IMG/VR virus record: IMGVR_UViG_3300042923_000831
Coordinates: 1-20,328 of that record
Direction: 5' to 3' (one strand)
Length of the DNA: 20,328 bases
From: a virus
Shown: one piece after another, positions 13,735 through 18,559 of the stretch
How the letters are laid out: the number at the start of each line of letters is the position of its first letter
Numbering within the stretch: position 1 is the stretch's first letter
Program-made: the position numbers and the translations under genes
The notes under the pieces: generated by a model
Told to the model about the DNA's origin: nothing
Seen by the model: only the letters and a program-made list of their open reading frames with translations
Database searches by the model: none

Positions 13735-13935
13735 CTAACAGAACCCTTCCGGGTACTTTCTGCTGTTGAGTTGCTCCTGCCTGCCCTCTCCGCGCGGCTG
13801 GTCGGCCGGGATCTTGGAGGGTGTGGCATTGGTGTTGCGTGCATTGCTCCGCCGTGACGCGGGAGTCCACCTGTGTGGAGGCAATGCGGTAGCCAGGCTT
13901 CGACCACGCGGGCCGAAGTTGAGCGGGTCGGGTTA
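13735..13935 (-). pseudogene. In-frame continuation beyond a TAA: possible read-through or decayed gene
   Basis: The frame of the 25-aa ORF continues after its TAA (13933-13935) for 65 sense codons to a TAG at 13735. The encoded sequence has the usual codon choice and a protein-like charge balance, with segments such as NATPSKIPADQPRGEGRQEQ. No ATG or GTG with a ribosome site lies inside, though TTG occurs. Either a nonsense mutation split a roughly 90-aa gene, or the reading is fortuitous. Confidence 0.35.
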
Positions 13936-14010
13936 CTCGAGCTCTGGGATGTCCGTGGGGAGTACGGGGTCTTCTGTGAGGATGTCCGGAACAGGACGAG
14001 ACACGTTCAC
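13933..14010 (-). CDS. Micro-ORF (25 aa), possibly N-terminal part of a broken gene
   Basis: GTG 14010 overlaps the previous stop as GTGA and encodes a Pro/Asp/Glu-rich peptide (VPDILTEDPVLPTDIPELE). Coupling supports translation. It may be complete or the front of an interrupted gene that continues to 13735. Confidence 0.45.
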   Translation of the reverse strand: MNVSRPVPDILTEDPVLPTDIPELE

Positions 14011-14186
14011 GACGCGGCCTCCTCAGACGTGTACCGCAGCGAGCGGCATCCGGGACAGGTCCTGCGGTATCCGCCGAAGTCGTTGCGGGTCGCGTTCACG
14101 TCACCGTCGAACTCGCAGTGCTCGTTGGTCTCAGCGTCGAGCAGGCGGTTGCATACGCCGTAGATGACGGTGCCGTGGTTGCTCAT
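14007..14186 (-). CDS. Small zinc-knuckle protein (59 aa)
   Basis: ATG 14186 has GGGAGGCAGG upstream and overlaps the previous stop as ATGA. Four cysteines: YGVCNRLL, EHCEFDG and RTCPGCRS. CPGC and the two upstream Cys could hold one zinc. Role unknown. Confidence 0.7.
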   Translation of the reverse strand: MSNHGTVIYGVCNRLLDAETNEHCEFDGDVNATRNDFGGYRRTCPGCRSLRYTSEEAAS

Positions 14187-14305
14187 CGTCCTGCCTCCCA
14201 GTCGGAGCCGGCATTGAAAGCGGTCTGGAGGTCCACCACGGCCAGCTCGGACAGCGGCCCCAGGGTGGCGAGGAGTTGACCGAACGCGAACTCACGATCA
14301 GACAT
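14183..14305 (-). CDS. Hypothetical micro-protein (40 aa)
   Basis: ATG 14305 overlaps the previous stop (TGATG) and has a G-rich ribosome site. Helical (FAFGQLLATLGPLSELAVVDLQ). The stop overlaps the next gene as ATGA. Not recognised. Confidence 0.65.
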   Translation of the reverse strand: MSDREFAFGQLLATLGPLSELAVVDLQTAFNAGSDWEAGR

Positions 14306-14511
14306 CACACACCCCCCATGTGGTCAACGTCCGACTCAAACCTGGGCCGGCCCTGTACGGCTTCGTGCTGACGGTGCTCAACCAGCAGATCCACCGCGAG
14401 AAGCCCCGCCCCGATACCGAGCGGCACCCACCCGTCCACCCCGAACAACACGAGGGTGGCGCCGAAGAAGAACAGGAACCCGCCCACAAGAGCATTCAGC
14501 GCACGGAACAT
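14305..14511 (-). CDS. Two-TM membrane protein (68 aa)
   Basis: Two hydrophobic helices (ALVGGFLFFFGATLVLF and VPLGIGAGLLAVDLLV) near residues 7-23 and 27-42, then a charged tail. ATG 14511 overlaps the excisionase stop (TGATG). Position right after Xis suggests an early or lysogenic membrane function, such as superinfection exclusion, but this is guesswork. Confidence 0.75.
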   Translation of the reverse strand: MFRALNALVGGFLFFFGATLVLFGVDGWVPLGIGAGLLAVDLLVEHRQHEAVQGRPRFESDVDHMGGV

Positions 14512-14726
14512 CACGCCACCTCCCGCTCTTCAGTGCGACGATCGGAGTCGGCGGGGATCAGGCGGGCCTGGTTCCACGCGTCAAGATCCGCCGTGTAGAA
14601 CGCGTTCCGCTTGCCCTGCTTGTAGTGCTTCGGGCCGGCACCCTGAGAGATCAGGTTGTAGAGCGTCTGCACTGCCATGCCGCAGTACTCAGCGGCGGCT
14701 TTCGAGGTGAGGACGGGGCCGCTCAT
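14511..14726 (-). CDS. MerR/AlpA-type HTH, likely excisionase
   Basis: The 71-aa protein has the winged-helix layout of the helix_turn_helix_17 family: LTSKAAAEYCGMAVQTLYNLI (6-26) as HTH, QGAGPKHYKQGKRNAFYTADLDAWN as wing and final helix. Small phage members act as recombination directionality factors or activators. It is second in the leftward operon after the Cro-like gene and shares the att region with the integrase. ATG 14726 overlaps the previous stop as ATGA. Confidence 0.8.
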   Translation of the reverse strand: MSGPVLTSKAAAEYCGMAVQTLYNLISQGAGPKHYKQGKRNAFYTADLDAWNQARLIPADSDRRTEEREVA

Positions 14727-14956
14727 GCTGCACGCTCCCCGATAAGAGCCTCAACAGGCCGGTCGAGCGCCGCAGCGATACGGAGGAAGTTCTTGACGGT
14801 CAGCGCTTCAGGCTTGACCTTGAGCTGGTGTCGGAGCGTCGACCGTGCGATTCCAGACGCCTCGGCCAACCATGAGAACTTGCGTCCCTCGGTCTCGAGG
14901 ACCCGCAAGACTCGCGCGGCTGCTTCGCCGTCTGCGAGGTGTGTGTTGGTTGCCAT
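14723..14956 (-). CDS. Cro-like HTH regulator, probably leaderless
   Basis: The 77-aa protein contains an XRE-like HTH: FSWLAEASGIARSTLRHQLKV (27-47), followed by FLRIAAALDRPVEALIG, the typical last helices. First gene of the leftward early operon and divergent from the repressor gene. The ATG at 14956 follows the operator palindrome directly, with no ribosome site: TTGACG at 14992-14987, 17-nt spacer, -10-like CAGACT, 7 nt to ATG. This arrangement suggests a leaderless mRNA and repression by a dimer bound over the -10 element. Confidence 0.8.
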   Translation of the reverse strand: MATNTHLADGEAAARVLRVLETEGRKFSWLAEASGIARSTLRHQLKVKPEALTVKNFLRIAAALDRPVEALIGERAA

Positions 14957-14973
14957 GTGTCAGAGTCTGACAC
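14957..14973. promoter_or_regulatory. Operator palindrome GTGTCAGAGTCTGACAC
   Basis: A perfect 17-bp palindrome (8+1+8) immediately next to the Cro-like start codon and covering its -10 region. Likely binding site of Cro and/or the divergent repressor. Confidence 0.7.
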
Positions 14974-14992
14974 CCATATGGCAACACGTCAA
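14957..14992 (-). promoter_or_regulatory. Early leftward promoter (leaderless)
   Basis: -35 TTGACG (14992-14987), 17-nt spacer, weak -10 CAGACT (14969-14964), then 7 nt to the ATG. Drives the early operon toward 1. The -35 is strong, the -10 poor, so a regulator may be needed or the -10 may lie elsewhere. Confidence 0.5.
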
Positions 14993-15030
14993 CCCTTTTC
15001 GGCCATGTCACGCAACTTTTTGGCTACACC

Positions 15031-15040
15031 GATGTATCAG
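15031..15040 (+). promoter_or_regulatory. GATGTATCAG motif, copy 2
   Basis: In the divergent regulator region between the Cro-like and repressor genes, the expected place for a phage operator. Confidence 0.5.
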
Positions 15041-15120
15041 ACGGGGGTCCGGCGTCTCTGAGGGGGCATGGACAAGACCCAAAAGGCCGCTTCCGCAACA
15101 TTTCTCGCAACGGGAACGGC

Positions 15121-15133
15121 TAGTATCGAAGCC
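15121..15133 (+). promoter_or_regulatory. -10 TAGTAT, 7 nt before a GTG
   Basis: Hexamer TAGTAT (15121-15126) fits TANNNT and places transcription start on the GTG at 15134. No clear -35 element. Confidence 0.45.
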
Positions 15134-15388
15134 GTGGATGACGCGCCTCTGACCACGGCTGACGTGGTGCGCGAACTAAAGAAGGAAGCTCTCGACGTGT
15201 ACGGCACTCGAGGGAAGTTCTCTGACGCCATGAATGAGCCCGACAACACTGTTGGGCGCTACTTCCGGGGTGAACGCGAGATGCCGGCCGACTTCCTGCT
15301 GCGGGCCATTGTTCTTCTCGGGGTCACCCCGGAGCAGTTTTTTGCTAATGCACGAGCGACCCGGTCGGTGCCAACCAAGGGTGACTGA
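15134..15388 (+). CDS. Candidate immunity repressor (HTH, 84 aa)
   Basis: The 84 residues contain an HTH-like core (TADVVRELKKEALDVYG, SDAMNEPDNTVGRYFRGEREMP) and the XRE-type tail DFLLRAIVLLGVTPEQFF. It is divergent to the Cro-like operon and on the integrase strand, the usual place of an immunity repressor. The start is ambiguous: ATG 15068 gives 22 more residues but its G-rich ribosome site is only 1 nt away, whereas GTG 15134 lies 7 nt after TAGTAT, fitting leaderless translation. I choose 15134. It is short for a CI repressor and lacks a dimerisation domain, but such short repressors are common in actinophages. Confidence 0.7.
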   Translation: MDDAPLTTADVVRELKKEALDVYGTRGKFSDAMNEPDNTVGRYFRGEREMPADFLLRAIVLLGVTPEQFFANARATRSVPTKGD

Positions 15389-15653
15389 GTTCTTCGAGCT
15401 CCTGCATTAGTTGCATGAGTCCTGGGCATGATCGCCCCATTGCCATGACTGGGCAGATCTGTTCGCAAGCGGCTCCAGCTCCGCAGATGAGTCCCGGGGT
15501 CTGGGGGACGGTTTCTGGGTGCGTGGAGTCGGGTCCGCTGGTGCTTGCGCGTGGCTCGTTCAATTGTGTTCCCAACCCCCGGTGTGTCTGGTCGGCAGTG
15601 GCTAATTGACCCGTCTGGGGGGGTCGTGTCGACCATTAAGCGAAGGCTAAGTC
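15389..15653. other. Intergenic region after the repressor gene; no clear gene
   Basis: Two overlapping frames (plus 15415-15609, minus 15345-15575) compete and neither has a ribosome site plus good codon use. A GACCC...GGGTC hairpin near 15608-15625 could terminate the repressor transcript weakly. Confidence 0.4.
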
Positions 15654-15881
15654 ATGCCGGGGACACGGGAGAACGTTCTCATGTCCCCCTTAAGGCGGAC
15701 AAGCGGTAACGTTTTGGTAACGCCGCTAGCCAAGTTGCATGACCGCCCAAGAAGTTCTGTTAATGAGGCAAATGTTGTAGCAATTTCCGCTACGGCTCGG
15801 CTGCGTCTGGTATATGCTGTAGCTATGATCGCAACGATTGCCCTCTCGACGCTCGCTCTTACGGTCCCCGTGTCGCGATGA
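15654..15881 (+). CDS. Uncertain small membrane ORF (75 aa), or leader peptide from 15825
   Basis: ATG 15654 has AAGG 9 nt upstream, and the stop overlaps the next gene as ATGA. The C-terminal part is hydrophobic (VYAVAMIATIALSTLALTV). However codon use is unlike the neighbours (TTA, AGA, GTA, TAT, AAT), GC is low and the first codons lie in an inverted repeat. An alternative is a leaderless 18-codon leader starting at ATG 15825, 6 nt after TATGCT. Either form would couple translation to the next HTH gene. Confidence 0.35.
   Translation: MPGTRENVLMSPLRRTSGNVLVTPLAKLHDRPRSSVNEANVVAISATARLRLVYAVAMIATIALSTLALTVPVSR
15659..15688. repeat. Inverted repeat with GAGAACGTTCTC core
   Basis: Outer arms GGGGACA (15659-15665) and TGTCCCC (15682-15688) flank the perfect palindrome GAGAACGTTCTC (15669-15680). 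It shares GAACGTTC with the palindrome inside the promoter at 1104-1117. A protein-binding site or RNA hairpin. Confidence 0.55.
15813..15824 (+). promoter_or_regulatory. -10 TATGCT, 6 nt before ATG 15825
   Basis: TATGCT (15813-15818) fits the TANNNT -10 of actinobacteria and is spaced for a leaderless transcript beginning at ATG 15825. A likely promoter for the HTH-unknown-integrase operon. No -35 recognised. Confidence 0.4.
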
Positions 15882-16096
15882 ACGCTACAGTGAGGGGTGT
15901 GCCCCAAAAGCGAGGAATCGTCAGCGACGCCGACCAGGCGCGTATTCTCACGGCGCTAGGCAAACGCGGGGAGTGGGAAGCCGAACTCCGGGACTCTGTT
16001 GTCGCTGCCGCGCAGCATGGGGCGTCGGTCCGCGAGTTGGCTGCCTTGACGGGGTTGTCGACGAACACGATCAGCCGATGGAAGCGAGGCGAGTGA
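15878..16096 (+). CDS. Small HTH regulator (72 aa)
   Basis: Residues 37-70 form a clear HTH: LRDSVVAAAQHGASVRELAA then LTGLSTNTISRWKRG. No ribosome site before the ATG at 15878, which overlaps the upstream frame as ATGA. It resembles the protein encoded at 20051-20245, suggesting paralogs. First sure gene of the integrase operon and may regulate integrase. Confidence 0.75.
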   Translation: MNATVRGVPQKRGIVSDADQARILTALGKRGEWEAELRDSVVAAAQHGASVRELAALTGLSTNTISRWKRGE

Positions 16097-16311
16097 TGAG
16101 CGAGCGCCGGGAGATCAACGACCTCATCGATGAGTACGCGGTGACCACGATGATGAGCCGATCCGAGCTGACCGCCGTGGCTCGTGAGTACCCCGACGAG
16201 GACATGGTGCGGTTCATGTTCGAAGCGAAGGCCAACAACCCGTGGGTCTCGTGGCTTTGGCTTGCTTACGTGTACAGGGAAGCCCCCACGCTGACCCTCA
16301 ACGAGTCCTAA
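16096..16311 (+). CDS. Hypothetical protein (71 aa)
   Basis: ATG 16096 overlaps the previous stop (TGATG). Acidic and helical (INDLIDEYAVTTMMSRSELT, VAREYPDEDMVRFMFEAKA), then a Trp-rich segment (NNPWVSWLWLAYVY). It ends 11 nt before the integrase start. Not recognised. Confidence 0.75.
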   Translation: MSERREINDLIDEYAVTTMMSRSELTAVAREYPDEDMVRFMFEAKANNPWVSWLWLAYVYREAPTLTLNES

Positions 16312-16322
16312 GATGCGTCCCC

Positions 16323-17489
16323 ATGGCTAGGCCACCGCTGCCCCTGGAGACTTACGGCACGATCCGTAAGTTCACTCACAACGGGAAGCCGGCAGCCAGC
16401 GCGCACTACCGCGACAGTGACGGTGAGACGCGGCGGATGATGCGGACGGGGCGGACCTCAGCTCTAGCCGTCAACGCGCTCAAGGAAGCTCTGCGCGATC
16501 GTCTGGCGCCGGCCGGTGACGCGATCACGCGGGAATCGACGCTCGAGGAACTTGCGGCGGCGTGGAAAGTGGAGATGCTGGCCGACAACAACCTGGCGGA
16601 CGGGACGAAACTCACCTATCAGGAGGCGTTGAAGGCGGTTCTGCGGGGTTTGTCTGGTGTCCGGGTTGGGGAGGCTACCCCCGCGAAACTGAACCGTTAC
16701 ATCCAGGCGGTGGCGGCGAAGACTCCGGGGCAGGCACGGACGGTTCGGATCGTGTTGAAGCACATGATGTCGTATGCGGTGTATGCGGGTGCGGTCGACT
16801 CGAACCCGGTGCCGGAGACGAAGGCCGTGACGCGGACGAAACCGAAGGTGAAGGCGTTGCGCGCGGCCGACATCGCTGCGATTCGTGGGCTGTTGGAGGT
16901 GTGGGATGCCGGGTTCGACCGGTATCAGCGTCCACGGAACGGGAGCCTGCGGGACACGATGGACATGTATGCGGCGACCGGTGCCCGCACGTCGGAGGTT
17001 CTGGCGTTGCGGTGGTCTGACTTCAACTTCGACTCGCTGCCACCCACGGTCACCATCAACGGGACCGTCTCTCGGAGTATCGACGGGAAGCTGGTTGTGA
17101 AGGACACGTTGAAGACGGACAAGTCGCGGCGCGAGCTCGAACTGCCGGTGTTCGTTGTGCCGATGCTCGAGGCGCGTGCAGCCGGTGCGTACTCGGATCT
17201 GGTGTTCCCCTCTGCGGCGGGGACGCCGAGGTGGCCTGACAACCTTCGCAGGGATTGGCGGGCCGCGCTCGAGGGCAGCGACTACGCGTCGGTGACTCCT
17301 GGGGCGTTCCGTAAGGCTGTGGCGACGTTGCTTGCGGAGGATCTGGGTGTTGAGGCTGCGCGTGACCAGCTCGGGCATACGGGGTTCGGGAATCTGCGGC
17401 ATTACGTGGAGCAGGCTTCGCGCGGGCCGGCGTCGGCGGCGACGGTGCAGAAGCTTCTGTCGGCAAAACCGCCACTAAATAGCCACTAA
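16323..17489 (+). CDS. int: Tyrosine-family integrase
   Basis: 388 aa. N-terminal arm-binding region (about 1-70), core-binding SAM-like domain (about 72-160), catalytic domain (about 178-388). Catalytic set: R222 in ATGARTSEVLALRW, a lysine around 264-267 in LKTDKSRRELELP, R330 in TPGAFRK, H352 in DQLGHTG and nucleophile Y361 in LRHYVE. The first position of the usual HxxR box is Gly327 here. It integrates phage DNA at attP by strand exchange. The last codons contain two direct repeats (GCCACTAA) that look like arm-type sites. No strong ribosome site; likely coupled or leaderless. A strong terminator follows. Confidence 0.95.
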   Translation: MARPPLPLETYGTIRKFTHNGKPAASAHYRDSDGETRRMMRTGRTSALAVNALKEALRDRLAPAGDAITRESTLEELAAAWKVEMLADNNLADGTKLTYQEALKAVLRGLSGVRVGEATPAKLNRYIQAVAAKTPGQARTVRIVLKHMMSYAVYAGAVDSNPVPETKAVTRTKPKVKALRAADIAAIRGLLEVWDAGFDRYQRPRNGSLRDTMDMYAATGARTSEVLALRWSDFNFDSLPPTVTINGTVSRSIDGKLVVKDTLKTDKSRRELELPVFVVPMLEARAAGAYSDLVFPSAAGTPRWPDNLRRDWRAALEGSDYASVTPGAFRKAVATLLAEDLGVEAARDQLGHTGFGNLRHYVEQASRGPASAATVQKLLSAKPPLNSH

Positions 17490-17490
17490 C
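17472..17490 (+). repeat. Two GCCACTAA repeats (candidate integrase arm sites, left)
   Basis: Copies at 17472-17479 and 17483-17490, 11 bp apart (one helical turn), inside the end of the integrase gene. A third copy lies across the core at 17703-17710. Confidence 0.6.
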
Positions 17491-17495
17491 GCAGA

Positions 17496-17536
17496 AAACC
17501 GCCCCGCCTGTCCGAAGACTGGCGGGGCGGTTTTTG
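17496..17536 (+). terminator. Rho-independent terminator of integrase operon
   Basis: AAAACCGCCCCGCC (17496-17509) pairs with GGCGGGGCGGTTTTT (17522-17536). GC-rich 14-bp stem and T-run; probably works both ways. Confidence 0.95.
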
Positions 17537-17560
17537 TTGATTTTCCGGGGCTGTGGGGCT

Positions 17561-17588
17561 GGTGGCGAGTGAGGGATTCGAACCCCCG
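17561..17588 (-). other. attP: attP core: copy of a tRNA 3' end
   Basis: On the minus strand the sequence reads as a T-arm (GGGGG-TTCGAAT-CCCTC), then acceptor strand ACTCGCC, discriminator A and CCA. No 5' half of the tRNA follows, so it is a fragment, as expected for phage attP matching the 3' end of a host tRNA gene. Phage genes lie on both sides and integrase ends 72 nt away. The matching 5' acceptor would be GGCGAGT; the isotype cannot be read from the fragment. Confidence 0.8.
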
Positions 17589-17702
17589 AATGCTGAGCAG
17601 TCTGGTATGCAGTCGCGGTTACCTGGGGCTACTTCCGCCTACCGTTTCCCGTGATTTTGCGGGCGAGTAGTCACAGGGAGCCACAGGTAAGCCCTGAAAA
17701 CA

Positions 17703-17710
17703 GCCACTAA
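17703..17710 (+). repeat. GCCACTAA repeat (candidate arm site, right)
   Basis: Third exact copy of the 8-mer found twice at the integrase 3' end, same orientation, across the att core. Confidence 0.55.
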
Positions 17711-17760
17711 ACCGCCACCAGCCGATACCAAGCCGGGTGCGTGGTATCACTTCGGGCCGT

Positions 17761-17770
17761 GATGTATCAG
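17761..17770 (+). promoter_or_regulatory. GATGTATCAG motif, copy 3
   Basis: Between attP and the small plus-strand gene; identical 10-mer to 13591 and 15031. Confidence 0.45.
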
Positions 17771-17797
17771 GGGAGCGTTTACCGTCCTCCCACGGGT

Positions 17798-17950
17798 ATG
17801 GACACGCCCCACACCACCGTCGCACCCGCCACCGAAGTCATCCCCGCGGGTATCCCCTACCATGCGGACGACGACACCCCCTGTGACTCCCCCGGCCCCT
17901 GCTCACACCTGCGACTCGTGTACTGGCGGACCATACCGTTCGAGTCCTGA
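17798..17950 (+). CDS. Hypothetical mini-protein (50 aa)
   Basis: ATG 17798 (or ATG 17764, 12 codons earlier) encodes a Pro/Thr/Asp-rich protein with two Cys (DTPCDSPGPCSHL) and ends LVYWRTIPFES. It has high-GC codon choice like the phage genes and stops 6 nt before a terminator. No clear ribosome site. Not recognised. Confidence 0.55.
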   Translation: MDTPHTTVAPATEVIPAGIPYHADDDTPCDSPGPCSHLRLVYWRTIPFES

Positions 17951-17956
17951 CACGAC

Positions 17957-18002
17957 AAAAACGCCCCGCACCCCACCGGTTAGGTGAGATGCGGGGCGTT
18001 TT
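17957..18002. terminator. Bidirectional terminator between lysis and integration regions
   Basis: AAAAACGCCCCGCA (17957-17970) pairs with TGCGGGGCGTTTT (17990-18002), with CACC/GGTG pairing inside the loop. T-runs on both strands end the convergent transcripts of the plus mini-gene and the minus lysis operon. Confidence 0.93.
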
Positions 18003-18011
18003 GAGGTTTGG

Positions 18012-18086
18012 TCAGAACCAGCGGAACAGGAACCCGAGCAGCAGGCGGATCGAGTTAGTTCGGGGAAACGGCGTGTACCGGATCAT
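18012..18086 (-). CDS. Micro-ORF (24 aa), hydrophobic
   Basis: ATG 18086 overlaps the holin-candidate stop as ATGA and ends before the terminator. Basic start, then RLLLGFLFRWF. Possibly a translated lysis accessory; possibly fortuitous. Confidence 0.4.
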   Translation of the reverse strand: MIRYTPFPRTNSIRLLLGFLFRWF

Positions 18087-18319
18087 GCAGCGCTGTTCGT
18101 GTTCGCGACCGCGAGAGTGCCGACAGGGACACCCAGGTATGCGAGCACCGCAACAGTCGCGACAAGAATGTCGGGCTGTCCGAGCTCGAGCGAAGCGAAC
18201 GCGACCTGTGCGGCGCCGGCCAGGATGATGGCGACCACGTAGGTGCCGTAGATGGCGGCGCGTGCCTTCGCGTTCTTCACGATCACGCCAAGCTGCGCCG
18301 GAGTGGGAATGTCAGACAT
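18083..18319 (-). CDS. Two-TM holin candidate (78 aa)
   Basis: ATG 18319 with GGAGGAACC upstream. Two hydrophobic helices, about 22-43 (AIYGTYVVAIILAGAAQVAFA) and 49-70 (DILVATVAVLAYLGVPVGTLA), with a short polar N-terminus. Size, topology and place after the lysin fit a small holin that forms membrane holes to release the lysin. Not proven by motif. Confidence 0.7.
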   Translation of the reverse strand: MSDIPTPAQLGVIVKNAKARAAIYGTYVVAIILAGAAQVAFASLELGQPDILVATVAVLAYLGVPVGTLAVANTNSAA

Positions 18320-18334
18320 TGGTTCCTCCAGTGG

Positions 18335-18559
18335 TCATTCGATTTCGTCGAGCCAGCCGTCAGGCGGCTCAGGTAACGGCACTCCGGGGGCGTGCGTGTT
18401 GTGCGACACGATCAGCGACCGGATGTACAGCCACGAGAGCTTGTCGCGCCGCTCGAGGCGCTGTAGACGGCCTGACAGGCGGGTGAGCCACGTGATGAAC
18501 GCGGTCAGTATGCCGGTGCCGAATACGGAGATGAGGACGATTGCCACACCCTCGCTCAT
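18335..18559 (-). CDS. Single-TM membrane protein, lysis accessory or second holin (74 aa)
   Basis: ATG 18559 overlaps the lysin stop as ATGA. One N-terminal helix (VAIVLISVFGTGILTAFITWL) then a basic amphipathic segment (RLQRLERRDKLSWLYIRSL) and an acidic end. Could be a holin partner or antiholin. Confidence 0.65.
   Translation of the reverse strand: MSEGVAIVLISVFGTGILTAFITWLTRLSGRLQRLERRDKLSWLYIRSLIVSHNTHAPGVPLPEPPDGWLDEIE

Larger units (their letters stand above)
17589..17797. other. Right flank of attP; no gene
   Basis: Holds GCCACTAA copy 3 (17703-17710), several related GCCAC(A/C) sequences and GATGTATCAG copy 3 (17761-17770). Probably integrase or excisionase binding arms and regulatory sites. 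Confidence 0.5.

Noticed and set aside
13550-13738. Plus-strand 62-aa ORF
   Set aside because: Codon use is unlike the phage genes, ribosome site spacing is too short, and it covers the non-coding stretch antisense to the operon.
13502-13870. Minus-strand 122-aa ORF
   Set aside because: It runs through several structured elements, has poor codon bias and no ribosome site.
15345-15575. Minus-strand 76-aa Cys-containing ORF
   Set aside because: Overlaps the repressor gene antisense, lacks a ribosome site and promoter; cannot be supported over chance.
15415-15609. Plus-strand 64-aa ORF after the repressor gene
   Set aside because: No ribosome site and competing with an opposite frame of similar quality; no known motif.
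17561-17640. Complete host tRNA gene
   Set aside because: Only T-arm and acceptor 3' strand are present; no matching 5' acceptor, D-arm or anticodon arm.
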